A stretch of 64,000 bases of DNA. It comes from Macrobrachium rosenbergii (taxonomy: Eukaryota; Arthropoda; Malacostraca; Decapoda; Palaemonidae). The notes under the pieces were generated by a model. That model had not been told where the DNA came from, did not search any database, and saw only the letters and a program-made list of their open reading frames with translations. The stretch spans positions 31,307,106 through 31,371,105 of the forward strand of contig NC_089789.1 of assembly GCF_040412425.1 (NCBI RefSeq). Direction: 5' to 3'. Shown here in pieces: positions 28,401 through 41,680 of this stretch (the stretch's first letter is position 1; each line of letters begins with the position of its first letter). Position numbers and translations under genes: made by a program.

Positions 28401-31400
28401 ACTCCTTGTAATGGTTTCCTTTGACCTAGCTACTAGTTGTGGTAATTGTAGTTTAAAACTGTGGAACCATCATCTCTAAACCCCATGTCAGCAAGGAACA
28501 TCCACTAGACCCCAAATACTAGTGCATTACAGTTGCTTTAAACCATACACAGGTCTTCTTGCAGTGCAACTGATGCCAATCTCATAAGATTAAGACTTTA
28601 ATGCTACTTTTCTGACAAAATGTTGTCATGAAAAGTACCATCAATATCTGTTTAATCATCTTGATTTATTCTCTTTCCTTTTTTTTTCTTTTCTTATTTT
28701 ACATTTGCTCATGCTATTTTGTCGAAGCTTGTGGTACAAGTCAATGGTATTCTGGGCCTTACAGTATTCAGAATAACCGCATCCATTCTTTATAGGAGCT
28801 TACATCACCTTGTGATAGCATCATTTGCAGACATCCCTCACAAAAATAAATATTTTCAATATACTGTTATTCACTAAGTTTTACTTCCCTGGTATCTGTA
28901 CTGCATCAAAATATTGTTTACATTATCTGAGAAATTATAAAATTTTTGCCAAATTGCTTTTAGGCTGATCCAAATCTTCAACACACAACTGTATCATACA
29001 AGTACTGAACTGTATGCAAGGTCACAGGCACCCTCTTCACATAATCATCAAAAACATGACATGATGGCAAACTTCAAGGTTCATTCCAATTTCTAACCAC
29101 CACAATTCACTCCGTTATGTTCACATTTTCATTAAGTCTCCAACTACAGAATTGAGGCATCCCTGTAACTAAATTTATCATGATATTATACATTTATCAT
29201 GATATTAATGTTAAAAAGCGTTAAAAAGCCCTTAAACTCATTAATTACAAACTAACCTCTAAAAGAATTTAAGCTCATATGAAAAATAATGCTGCATGGA
29301 ATATTTTATGTAAAAGTAGCAATAATCTGGCTAGACAGCATATGCTGGAGCTAAATGACAGATATTTACACTTACAAAATAGCACACATACCATGTATGC
29401 ATATGGAAGCAACTCATGGGCCCAGGCTTGGTAGAGGCAATGAAATTCTTGCACGCTAGATGAAAATTCTGAAACTTCCTTGTAAACCAGCTTTTTCCAT
29501 ATACTGTACTGTATAGTATGGTAGAAGACAATACTACTCTGAAAAAGAAGAAAATTGAATTACTTAAACAATACACTTTGTAACCATTAACAAAATGTAA
29601 AACTGTCATAAATATTTCATGAATAATATTATCTAAGTTATTAACCTTACAAAAGTGTTTGTATAAACGGCAAACCAGACATAACCAAAATGAAATAAAT
29701 AGCAAGTAACAGAGATAAAGAGTAAGAGGTACAGTACTATGAAGACTAAAATCTGACAGAAAAATAGCAAGCTGAATGACAGTAAATTTCTGTGATTAGA
29801 ACAGGGAAAATCACTTATAAAATTTCAAGAGAAAAGAACAGAGACAATTCAACACTAACACTATATACCATTTGAAAATAGATAACAAACAGCACCAAGT
29901 TTTCTTCTCACAGCAAACAACTAACCACCCTGTCAAAGGTATTACGTAGGCTACAAGTATTCGTATGTATTGGATTTTTCTCCTAACAGGCCACTGAATT
30001 ATCCAGATATAGTAACACTTCAACTTAATGGATAACAACTTAGGCTTAAACTACCTACATTATATAATGATAATTTGGTAGGCTACCATTATTATGCTCA
30101 TGAATGATCTCGTCCTTGAAAACACTGTTGCTCCTACTCAGTCAGCTGAGCTGCTACTGCAGCAGGACAATGGTGCTTACAAATCCCTGATAACACGAGA
30201 AGGATCTTCTCCCATGAGAAAGGATGACACACCAGCTCATCCCTGTGATTATACATAGTAACATTATTACAATCAGTTCTACTGGTACTGATCAATAAGT
30301 TCAAAACTGAAGGTGACTGTGAATGGAATGATGTTCTGAAAGTTATCCCTCCTGCTAGATTTCCTGTAATTGGTAAGAGCTGAACTAGTATAAACTACAG
30401 CACTACTAAGCATGTGCACACTGGGGGTAGAGGGTAGCCACAAACTGACCAAGGTGCTACATGACCAAACAGCAAGATTGCCATGATACCTGTAGGTATC
30501 ATATAACAACAATTGCATTGGAGCATCTGCATAAGTATTATCAGGAGACCATACATGCACAGAATGAGTAGGTAGCACTGACACTACCCTACATACCTCA
30601 GCAGAAGCACAGTAGTAAGTATGGGACAGTCTTCCTGTTCAAAATGTCAAAACTCAGAGAATGCTTCGAAAGCCTGGTGTCAACCCCACCTTCAGTGGAT
30701 GTCCCAAAGGAAACTGAACATGCCACCAACCCTGGCAGGGGAAAATGTTCTCACTTGTAAGTGGGACTCCTGTAAAAGGAAGGGTCAGATGATGATGACG
30801 ATGAAGGCACGTGTGCTTCTCCACTTTACTCCTTACACTTGAGTCTTACTCTCCTCTACCGGTGCAGAGAAACTAACCATGGTGAGGCAAGCAAATATTG
30901 AAGGAGCCCCAGCCATAGCTGATTCAGTGGGATTCTCCCTTAAAACGACCACTAGAGGCTCAACACACCTGAGGTCCTTAGCTGGCGCAGCAACTGCTCA
31001 CAAGAGATCCCACAGACTTAAATATTTAAGTCCAAGTATATAATCCAGAAGTGTGCAAAAGATGGGGTCTCCGGAATACCAAGGAAAGGGCACGCACATC
31101 TGCTGCAAGTACTTAACTGACACTGACTCTCAAGCAGCTGATGTAGACGTAGGCAGCAGACAGGCATATGGTCTCACCTAAGGAGAGCCTAGCTGGCACA
31201 CCTGATTCACTACCAGAGACTGCACACTGATCCCTCACCTGTCGACACGTAACACCCCCTCAGACTGAACCTGCAGTGTATGCATGCAGAAGCAAAGAGA
31301 AGCCTGTGGGGAAGGAAGAAGGAACCCAAAAGATGCAGTGGTGGCAAAGGGGAAGTATTTCCTATAGGTGACAATGGCCAAAGCTTTCAAGAATTATTCC

Positions 31401-31560
31401 TCTTTTTCCTAAACCCTTTCCAAGAAGTAGACAATTTTCACACCTCTACTATTAATTTTTCTTATAAAAAAATTCATTATATATTCAGAAACACACTGGA
31501 GGGTACATTTTGGTAAAATTTTACTTAAAACCTTTATCACATTTTGAACTCTAAAATATT
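25451..31560. other. Long stretch with no firm gene
   Basis: No domain recognised. Two minus-strand stretches (26937-27122 and 29392-29508) are flanked by plausible acceptor and donor sites and are described as leads only. Positions 30600-31280 are slightly GC-richer but give no continuous protein-like frame. Confidence 0.4.
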
Positions 31561-31599
31561 TTCCTGTTTTAATGTGCGTGTTGAACATTTCTAACGTTC

Positions 31600-34380
31600 A
31601 TTTTGTTTGCAAGCGACCTAACCAACCCCACAATACCGGGCACTTAGGTAAGGACTGGGTACCCTAGGTTAAATTAGGCGTGGTTGGTTATGTCATTTGT
31701 GATTGAAATTAACATCAGAAACATTCAAAGCATACATTAAAAAAATGAAGTCTTAAAAGTCCAAATGGGATAATGGGTTTGGTCCTGGTTGTTTTGGCTG
31801 TAACATCCAAAACAACATAAGACGCTATGTTTATGGTATTTGCTGTCATTATTTTATGTTTTACGTGCGTCCCCAAGGGGCTAGTAATAAACATGGTGCC
31901 CATTTTGCAAGTAAATGTGCTTATGGGATAAATGACTTATAGACAAAATGACCCGAACTCAATGGTTTAACGTAAAATTTTACTTTAATTCTTGCACAGG
32001 TTTTGTACTAATGTCAAATGACTAAGATCAAAACATAAAAACTCAAATACCAAAAATGCCTTAAAGTAATATTATACCCAAACTTTATATCTACTCCATG
32101 GGTTAGGCATACTGTATATAGAAACCTGACAAATGAAAACTGAGTTTGACTTCACAATATCCCTGATTGAGCTTAAGCAGTATTAAGCTATTAGCTGTAG
32201 TAAGTCCTGGTTTACCTAACTACCAAAGCTCTGCTAAGCTATCTAAGATTTTGACAAATTGACTAGGCTGTAATTACTGTACTTAACTGATATGCCAATC
32301 TAAAATTCTAGACCTAACTGATAACCAACAGAGTATGACATATTTGCACTGTAGGACTAAAACCCATTGCATTTCACATATTGCAACCCACTGCATTTCA
32401 TGTATGAGTACATTACCCTTCAGTGCAAGCTGGAATTGGTGGCTGAAACCTGGTGACAAAGTGGTAGGTGGGTGAGTCAGATGAAATTCCCACTAGTCAG
32501 CAAGTGTTTTTGTCAGCTGTTAACGAGTGACGACATTTTGCCGTGCTGTTTCAAACTCCTGGTGTCACTTTAAACCATTACAGTATTCAATACTGTCATT
32601 TTTAAGCTGTGATAATGTCTCCTTAACATGATTATGAAAGTAATTTTCAAATCTATCTGAAATTTCTGGTTATCAAGACATTTACTGACACATGCTGTTA
32701 CCTACTTGGATTTTTACAAAGTTTTTGTTTATGTAAACTTGGGCACAGGACCAGAGCTCCCAATGGATTCTGTTTAACCCAGTGAATTTTGAGTAAGGAT
32801 GGCTTGCGTATCTGGAAAGTCTTGTGCTATTTTTACTTGTAAATGTTAGTATGCAAACAAAGCTGTAAGATGATTGGTTCTTGTGTCACCAATTAGGAGG
32901 GATTTTGGAATTCAGGCATTGCTTTAAAAAACCTGCTTCAGTCAGTAGTCAGTCTTTAATTGGTGCAGCTCTGTAGGCTAATCCCCATCCCTTGTATTTT
33001 TTTGTTGCTTTTTGTGCCTTTGCTACTAATTTCCGGGACAAATATAAATGCAAGTTATAATTCTGATTAAGGTAAGACTTATTGAACATTTGGCAGTTTC
33101 GTAAAGTTTTACTCTAAACCATAATCATATTTTTGTGTTAAGTTTCTACATTAATTTTGGCATACTGGCATAGTTTTGTTGGGTGCACTAGGTAGGCCAA
33201 AGTAAGGACCGGGTATCCTAAGTAATGTTAGTGGTCGGCCAAGTGAGGACCTGGTGCCCTAGGCTAGGTTAGGTTAAGAATAAGTTAAAGTTGAAGAGGT
33301 GGGGGGGGGAGTAAAGCCCAGCTAAGTAGGGCCAAGGTGCCCGATGGTTAGGTTGTCCCCTATATTTTAATTCCCACTGCCCTAATTTAAATGGACAGGA
33401 AACTAGAGGGGGTGAGACTTCCCTGGCTAGGTAAGGCCCCAGCACCCTTGGTTAGGTTGGGTTAAATTCATTCTTGTATTTAACTCCAGCAAAAAACCCT
33501 ACTTTCCCACTGTGTTCCCCCCAAATTGTAGGATATAGGCCTAGCTTAAAAAGGGGAGTGTTCCAATAACTCTAATTATACTCAATTACTAACGAAATGA
33601 ATTTCAGAAACATTCCCACACACACATTAAGACATTAAAAAATCATATTTTAAATTCCAGAATGCAAAAGTGGATTACTAGCAGAAGGTAGGACTAGGCT
33701 ATGAAACTTTTTTTTTTAACCAGCCTTTTGTGTTTTTGTCGTTCAGCTTACCATATGTACAATTAATTTTCCACTCTTCACCCAACAACCCAGGTTTCCC
33801 ACTCTGGCAAGTCAATAATTGGAGTCCCTCCATAACTAGTTGGGTAGAACTAGGCAAGAGCTCCGTATCGGGTATTGCTATGGAAACTGATTTTTCCTAC
33901 AGTATTTTGTTTTCTTATTAAGAATTTACCATTATTTTTTGTCGTTGACTGTAATTAACCTCAGAAGTTGTACGCTGGTCATTCTGGAATGCTATCGTGC
34001 ATGTGCAGTGTTATAAGGGAGCTTTGGTAAAACTTTACTTTAGTTGCGTGGCCTGATTCCCACCAGTCGCCGACCAGGACAGGTTTCTCATACATAAATA
34101 GACCTAACCTTTCCTTTAATGCTAGGTCCTGACCTAACCAGATCTTGCCTACCTAACCTAACTTAGGGCGACATGGCCTGACCTGGCCGGGGGGTGGGGG
34201 AAGCCCAAAAAGGCCATATCCTGTCCCAGTCGGCAACTAATCTGGCTGCGCAAGTTAAGTTTTACTGAAGCTTTTGGTACACAGTGGAGTTTCCTTCACT
34301 GGGGGTGTCTGAGGGGGTGGGGCCCCCGAATAAGTAACAGGGCCTGCAAGGTTAGGTTAGGGTACCTTGGGTTAGTGTAG
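31600..34380. repeat. Region with scattered CCTAA/TTAGG-type motifs and diverged repeats
   Basis: Runs such as ggtaaggactgggtaccctaggtta (split at 31649-31673), ccgggtatcctaagta (33210) and gtgaggacctggtgccctaggctaggttagg (33243-33273) are related phrases. So are ccagcacccttggttaggttgggtt near 33440 and ggttaggttagggtacctt near 34350. They look like remnants of one decayed repeat family containing short (TTAGG)-like strings. They are interspersed and imperfect, so this is not a telomere. Confidence 0.45.
34020..34272. mobile_element. MITE copy 1 (~250 bp, TIR agcttyrgtaaaact)
   Basis: The left end agctttggtaaaactttact and the complement of the right end (agcttcagtaaaacttaact) match. The pairing continues inward through the gcctgattcccaccagtcg region. 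The body is shared with a second copy at 35003-35258. Target duplications are not obvious. Confidence 0.7.
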
Positions 34381-34404
34381 TTCCTTTTAGCCTATATTAT
34401 AATG

Positions 34405-34843
34405 TTTTGGTATTATTTTACTTATGGACATTATTTACTTTCAACATAAAATATAGGTTTTTCTGTTGTATTATGATGTGATTTGAATGATTTTGAGGTT
34501 TATTTCCATCAAAATGAATACTTATCCTTCCCCAGTAAATGATATACTGTATACACAATTAATAAAATTACGACTTGTCAGAATACTGCACCCCCTCTCC
34601 ATAGCTAATACGCAAAACTGTGTTTACTGATTACAGTTTTGCCGTATTAGCTATGGAGAGGCAGTATTCTGACAAGTCGTAATTTTATTAATTTTGTATA
34701 TATCATTTGCCGGGAAGGATAAGTATTCATTTGCGATGGAAATAAACCTCAAAATCATTCAAATCACATCAAAATACAACAGAAAAACCTATATTTTATG
34801 TTGAAAGCAATTAATGTCCATAAGTAAAATAATACCAATGTTT
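34405..34843. repeat. Large palindrome P3, ~215-bp arms, 11-bp loop
   Basis: The left arm 34405-34621 and right arm 34633-34843 are strongly complementary (cttatggacatta, caacataaaatataggtttt and taaaattacgacttgtcaga all have exact partners). Differences are few small indels, so this palindrome is younger than most repeats nearby. It sits midway between the two MITE copies. Confidence 0.92.
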
Positions 34844-35002
34844 CCTTAGCTAGTCCCTTCTTAACACATATGGCTCCCCGATGATGTCCAGATGCGCAGA
34901 CCCATTCCATAACAACCAGATGGCGGTCTGGTCTTTCTTCCGTTTCCAAAACCCTGCGTTCCCTAAGGGTTCCTAACAATGTTGGGTAGATATGAGGTTA
35001 AT

Positions 35003-35258
35003 AATGGTAAAACTTTACTTTAGTTGCACGGCCTGATTCCCGCCGGTCGTCGGCCAAGGCAGGTTCCTCATACATGAATAGACGTAACTTTTCCTATGAT
35101 ATCAGGTCCTGACCTAACCAGATCTTGCCTACCTAACCTAACTCACGGCAACGTGCCCTGACCTGGCCGGCAGGACCCCCACCAAAAAGACGGTGACCTG
35201 TCCTAGTCGGCGACTGGCGGGAATCAGGCAGCGCAACTAAAAGTTCTACTTTATAGTA
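35003..35258. mobile_element. MITE copy 2
   Basis: Co-linear with copy 1 (taaaactttactttagttgc, then aggtcctgacctaaccagat, then cctgacctggccgg), with about 15-20% differences by eye. The complement of its right end reads agtagaacttttagttgcgc, matching its left end. Confidence 0.68.
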
Positions 35259-37990
35259 GCTCCGCGGCAGCAACTACCTTCTAACTTAACTTTTTCAACA
35301 GTTTTTTGGTTGCTAATTATGAATTTACCTTTAAGTTTTGGCGCTCGAGTGTAATTAACCTGTAATTAACCCGTGAAGTCCATCCAACAAAGGGTTTCCA
35401 TACGTGATCTTCAGAAGACAGAGCATGGGTATGTCTGTTTCGAACGGTTCATATCCCATCCAGCAAGTGCAATAACTTGTTAATGTATGGGTACCCAACC
35501 CCCCCCGGGCCAGTACTAAACACGGCGAAGAGGCATTCCATTTGGCCGACAACAAACAGATGCACCGCCAGTATCAGAACCCCTAAAAGTGTAGGAAAAA
35601 CCAGTTAAAATGGTAAAACCAGGCGCGGAGCTAATACACAGAATTACCTACTTTAATAATAGTTGACCGACAATAGCCTAACCACCACCACCACCTCCAT
35701 CAGCAACACAAGGTATAGGAAAAATCAAATTCAAAGGTAATAGTAGCAAAATTCTTTCTATTTGCTCTGCTACTCCTATTTAAGCTGGATTCCGCATAAA
35801 GATGGCCCTTTAAATGACCCATGAACCCTCACCTAGGCCTAATTCCTCATGGATTTCTAGAAGGCCTAGACCTATCACAATCTTCAGTAGCATCCATTTC
35901 TACATACATTCTAGGCTTATAAATTCTCCACAGGCTACTCTTTATCCTTATGGTAGAACTAATATCATCTCTTACCTTAATATTTAAGCAGAATTCTTAA
36001 AGAATATAATGAAAATAACTGACAATGCCTTCGAACATCAATGGTACCGGAAAACGTACGACGGAAGAATGCCAAGGTGTACATTTTTGGACTCCCTGCG
36101 GGGCAGTAGACCAGATCGAAAGATCCCAGAATACCCTTAATAATACCAGTAAAAACAATCACATTAATTTATTATTTCTACAGACTTTCAAATTACAACA
36201 TCTGTGACTTTAATTTATTTAGGAACGTTATAGGAATTGAAAAATAATTTACAATGTTCCTTATACAAGGTATGTTGAAAAATTTTCCGAGGACCTAAGG
36301 GGTTGTGTTTGCTTTCATCTGGCAATACTTAAGTCGACGCTAAAGGCATCTGATGGCAGATAGACAGACTAGAAAATAAAAGCTTGCAAATAGTAAATGG
36401 CAATTTTTGGCTATTTTATGAGTAAATGTGTATACAAACCATATGCAGTAATCTCATTACTTGACTTTTAGACACCTTTGAGACTTATCAGTATATGGCT
36501 ATTCAGCGGTATTTACTGTAACTGAATTAAGCAATTAATATTAGCTAGTAATTACAATTAGGTTCTTTGACCCAAAATTATTGTTGTTTTAATTGCATTT
36601 ATGTAATATCTACAATCGGAACGATTATAAAATAGTAATCAAATACGATGTCATAATGATATATAGGGTAATGATACCCTGTTTTATACAAATGAAGATA
36701 ATGACAGGGAAATTACTAATTACGCTTTAGGAATGGAACAGGAAGCGCGAATAAAAAATATAAAAGCAAGTCTACAAACGCCAAATAGCAATGAAGATAT
36801 CAGTCACGAAAGAGCTTGCTTAAATTTTATATAACAGCACCAGCAGGAAAAGAATCATCGGAAATTACAGTGATAAAAATTTGTCAAGAAACAATTGTTA
36901 AAAAAAATAGCAGCAGTCAGAACAACTGCGGACTGTTCCCTAACTGTGATTATCGGTATGAGAGGGTACACGCAAATATATAAGTAACATTTTAATAGTT
37001 TTAAAACCTTCGATTATTTAATACTGATTCTGCGTCATTCATATTCACGATGTCACGCATGAATTAAAGCAAATGCAACAGATTGTTAACACCCGGCCGC
37101 CCCCAATACCCTACATTTTTTTTGTAACCATTATATAATTTTATTATCTTTTCTTTAACACAGAGAGTGTAAAACATATTGTAAGGGGCGATTTACGCTT
37201 ACTTCTACAGATAGAAAATCGTAAGAATCCTTCTTAGTGAAGTGCTAAACGAAAAAATGGCAACGTTTTAGCTTAGTCTCACTGAAAATAAACTGTATAT
37301 AAATTTTTTAACCTTTGAGGCTAGTTAGTGTTTGTTACGGAAAGTACTTGAAGCATTATAACACAAAATAGTGACAGGCTTCTGGAAAACCCTTGTTTTG
37401 TGCAACGTCTAAGTCTCTGAGATATGATTAATAAAGCTATATCTGCTTCATTCAATGCAACTTTTACACTAAATGGTTTATTCCATTTGGCAGTCTCAAA
37501 AACTTGCATAACCGGATTTTTCTAGTTCTGTCTCCCTTTTAGTGATTCGTCAGCATGCTGTTAATTTAAGAAAAATCATTAACGTTATTTTATAAATGGT
37601 TGTTTCTTGAACCGGATAACTTTTTTTATAATGATTGGAGGGCTTTGGGGGGCCTGGGCTGTACATTGTTTGGGGGCGTTCTTTTTTGTTTTCTTGGACG
37701 AAGTGACACCTTAAACTCCTTTGTTCCAAAACAACCTTTAGTTATTCATATCCAGACGCGGCAAAAGTGTCGTTCTATCTGTAACTCTCGTGTCAAGTTG
37801 GAACTCAAGGTTTAATCGAGATCGGTCATGACTCATCAGGAAATCTCCAGCCTTCGCTTTGTCTTGAGCGACTGTTTGATGAATACCTGATGAATAGCTT
37901 CACCCTGGTGGAGTTCAGGATTACCTCGTCGAGGCCCTCCCGATTTTCAGCGATGATGTGATAGGGTACCTGTTAGAGCAATTATTACTC
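35259..37990. other. Intergenic DNA, no gene recognised
   Basis: 35285-35380 resembles 33890-33970 (tttacc, then gtgtaattaacc), so the repeat block around the MITEs is larger than the MITEs themselves. A ggccagtactaaacacggcg motif at 35509-35528 links to the MITE hairpin at 15.7 kb. No protein signal. Confidence 0.4.
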
Positions 37991-38111
37991 GCACTTGTCA
38001 ATTTTTTAGCTCTAGGCATTCAAAGCTGTAACCAGCACCACTGACTAACTTAATCAGATACCCTAATTCATTGATTAGGAGCTCTTGTTTGTGAGCGCGT
38101 GTATTACTAAT

Positions 38112-38147
38112 CCATACAAGGATCACACATACACACAGACACACAGA

Positions 38148-38186
<39 letters not shown>

Positions 38187-38232
38187 ATGGGGAAGGGCTT
38201 TGTAAACAGGAGGCAATGTCAGAGTTAATAAT

Positions 38233-38307
<75 letters not shown>

Positions 38308-38344
38308 GTTTGTAAACTGGAGGCAATGCCAGAGTAACTAATTT

Positions 38345-38424
<80 letters not shown>

Positions 38425-38460
38425 CATAAATAGGAACTAGCACCAAAGTAACTAATTTCA
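38112..38460. repeat. Compound tandem array: (GA)n blocks alternating with a ~45-bp unit
   Basis: Three (GA)n tracts (38150-38182, 38237-38306, 38349-38420) are each followed by a diverged copy of tttgtaaactggaggcaatg, then cagagtaactaattt. The unit is therefore microsatellite plus unique spacer, duplicated together. A CA-rich tract precedes it at 38127-38147. Confidence 0.85.
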
Positions 38461-40853
38461 CCCAAGAGATTTTGTTCTTTCAATAGATGAGTCAAGAAAA
38501 TCACACACCCTGCAGTTTAATCCTATCTTAATATTACCCTGGTCAAGGTCAAAGGAAAAGAAAACGAATAGAGTTTGTGTGGTTAATGTTAAATATTCCT
38601 GCTTTTTGTAGTCAGGTCTAGCTAATAATAAAGACACCATGCAAACAGTGAATAATATAAATGAAAAACTTAATGTTTCCTTCTATTTGCTAAGCAAAGG
38701 TGACTTGTGATTCTACGTTTGAAGTCGTTGTCTAATTATTTCCAAACTTCAGATCTCGAAGTGCAGGGAAATGCATTCTGATGAGAAAAGAAGGGAAAAG
38801 GTCAAAGAAAGAAGTAAATCCCTGTATATTTCTTCTTATCGCTTTCTGCAGTAGAATTGGACGTTAGAAATTTATTGATTATATATTCATCTTGCTTCTT
38901 CCATAAAAGAACTCTAAGTTAAGGAATGGTCTCAGAAGTTTCCATATAAGGAAATAAGATTTTCACCCTATATTTTCACTGCAGTCACTTGCTCCCAAAA
39001 GCCTACACAGATATCACCATCTCAATGAATGAAGTAACTGGGTAAGCTTATCCTATCCAACCTTTTTGCAAGGAAATTTACCAAAGCGCTGTTCTCGCTG
39101 TCACAGAAATCTTGCTCTGCTGAAAATCAGCATCATCCGTTGCCTGGTATTTTGCTTACAGCCTTCAAGTTTACCAATCGGGACACAAGCGAGTGAAAGA
39201 AGCAAAGAAGTTATTTTCCAAGGGCTTAAGAGTAATTCATGAAGTTACGAAAAAGTCAGCAGAAGTTTTACGGCGTCAGGCAGCGACTGACAGCTCCATA
39301 ACCGATTCAGGGATGCTCCCAGAATCTTGCAAAGTTCAGTGTTTAATTTTTCTTCTTCGCTTTCTCCAAGTGTTAGAACTGTTAGTCATTCTGTCATAAG
39401 GCTTCATAACGCAGCTCAGCCTCGAAATTATCAAAGCATATTTAACAAAAGGAGGAGAAATCACGTGAGCAATTCTATTAATAAACTGTCTACTTGGGAG
39501 AATTATGTCAACTCATAACTAGAGGAAGACGTTGATTTTGATTTTTGTAATGCTCCAGAGAAGGCTCACTAACACTGCTAATGACAAGCATTAAACTGGC
39601 CTTCAGTTGACAATTTCTGTTGGCAGTTATAAACAAAATTTAATGACATTCTTTTGATGTGTTAAGCAGAAATGAAAACTCTTCTATGGACAAAATTAGA
39701 AATGAGGATTCTTCTATCAGCAGGTTTTCTATAAGACGGCGATTTTTCTCTAACTGAAAAAGGTCAAGCAAAACTGAAGATTTTTCTATTAGTAGGCAAT
39801 AGATAGGCCTTCTACTGACAAGTAATAAGTATCGACGAGGAGCCTTTTACTGAACAGGGCTGAGAAGCCGTCTTGTGACAAAGTGTTAAGAAGAGCTTAG
39901 GGGCAATCTGTTGTAGAACACCATTATACAGAACTGAAGATTCCTTTTTCAAAAATTATTAAGGAGAATTGAAAAGTCAAATGGGTCTGAAGAACTGTCA
40001 AGTATAACGGACAAGTACTTTCCTGGCAAGTATTAAACAGAAATGAGTGTATGACTGGAAAGTATTCAGTAAGCAAAAGGAGCTTACTATTAACAAGTAA
40101 GAAATATAACATGAATCTTCTATTGTCGAACAGTTATGTCAGTATTTTGAATAATAAGCAGAAACAATGAATCTTCTGTGGGGAATTAAAAGGCTTTGTT
40201 AACTGTAATTATAAAGTTGTTCAAAAACATCTAGTGATGAGAAAAGATCGAGTGAGTTCATTCATTTTGGTCCAGACAAGATTAAATCTTATCATATATT
40301 CCTCAGACAAGATACAAGATTCTGGTTATTTTTCGGTTTAAGCAAATGCGTTAAAAATGCGTACGTAGTACGGCCCTAATATCTTACAGCAACATTACTA
40401 TTACTTGAAGTCACAACAAGAGACAATGTATGTACCTTCTTAATATCATAAATACTTACGACTCATATTTAGCAGTAGGAATACATATTCATACACAAAC
40501 AACGGCAAATAACATTACATATTAGTCCTTTCATCACATCAAATATTTTCATGCATACGTACATAAAGTGCGTCCATCCAGTGACATGTGAATCCTTCTT
40601 TGTGTGAGAAGGGACCAAACTCGAATAAACTTCTGGCCAAACTGGAGAAAGGTCGTCGACATGTTGCCTGTGATTGGGTAGTTGGCAATCCCGGGGGAGG
40701 AGCCTCCTCTCGCAAGAAGAAGAAAAGGAGGGAGGATTTGCAAAGGGTGGTGCAGAGAAGATAGTCATCTCGCGTCCGGCTAGAGGTAGGCAAGGTGAGG
40801 ATAGTCGATAGTCCCTTTATTTTCTTTTACGTTTGAGATGAGTAAAGCCATCC

Positions 40854-40856
<3 letters not shown>
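38461..40856. other. Intergenic DNA with a degenerate repeat zone at 39640-40170
   Basis: The phrases aagcagaaatga, gattcttctat and gacaagta recur irregularly between 39660 and 40170, like a very old minisatellite. The frames at 39193-39518 have no recognisable domain. Confidence 0.4.

Positions 40857-40918
<62 letters not shown>
40857..40918. repeat. (GA)n microsatellite
   Basis: About 31 pure GA units. Confidence 0.95.
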
Positions 40919-40920
<2 letters not shown>

Positions 40921-41038
40921 GTACTGTTATTGGTCGAGATATCAGTAAAAAAAAATGTCCGATCCTTCGTTTATTTCTTTTGTAATCGCTTAATTTTTTT
41001 TTTACAGTCATGCATTCCGTTATTTTTGTCTGTAGTTG

Positions 41039-41246
<208 letters not shown>

Positions 41247-41462
41247 GCATTTTCACTCTTTCCAACTTTTCCACTTCATACTCACTGCTCAAAATGTTCA
41301 TCTCAACAGTTTCCTCTTGAACTTGATGCCAAAAGTGATACTGCACTTTTGGCATCCTTTCGGAGCAGCAATGTTCCTTCTACGAGATTTAGTCCTTTGA
41401 TTGAACATTCTCAGTAGGGCAATATTTTTATGAAATATCTCTCGATACTAGTCAAGAACTAC

Positions 41463-41680
41463 AATTTCTTCGTTTCGTGGATCTTTTTACTGTTGTTATC
41501 TGAAATAACAGTAAAAATGGACTTCAAATTACAGACGACACGCCTCAAATTATCACGCATTAAGCAAAATGATATAAAATTATATTTGAAATTACCTGCG
41601 CATGATAATGGTGCGCTTGTAGTGACAGAATTTTACACAAAAGAATGACAAACTTTGAATTACTCAGCTCTGCTCAAAAT
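41463..41680. repeat. ~220-bp direct repeat, copy 1, upstream of IR exon 1
   Basis: Matches 42611-42831 at roughly 85-90% by eye (aatttcttcg, then aaaaatggacttcaaattac, then ctgctcaaaat). The pair brackets IR exon 1. Confidence 0.88.

Noticed and set aside
29331..29705. 124-codon minus-strand frame
   Set aside because: Phe/Tyr/Cys-rich composition typical of AT-rich non-coding DNA. The alternative frame within 29392-29508 is the better candidate.
30600..31280. Possible gene in a slightly GC-richer stretch
   Set aside because: Only short frames broken by stops; an upstream 54-codon frame at about 30092-30259 has no recognisable similarity or splice context.
33180..33480. Telomere or subtelomere
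   Set aside because: The TTAGG-like strings are few, imperfect and embedded in ordinary sequence on both sides.
38234..38461. Ser-Leu repeat open frames (also at 40817-41011 and 61686-61955)
   Set aside because: Frames opened by (GA)n/(CT)n tracts; no coding signal outside the repeats.
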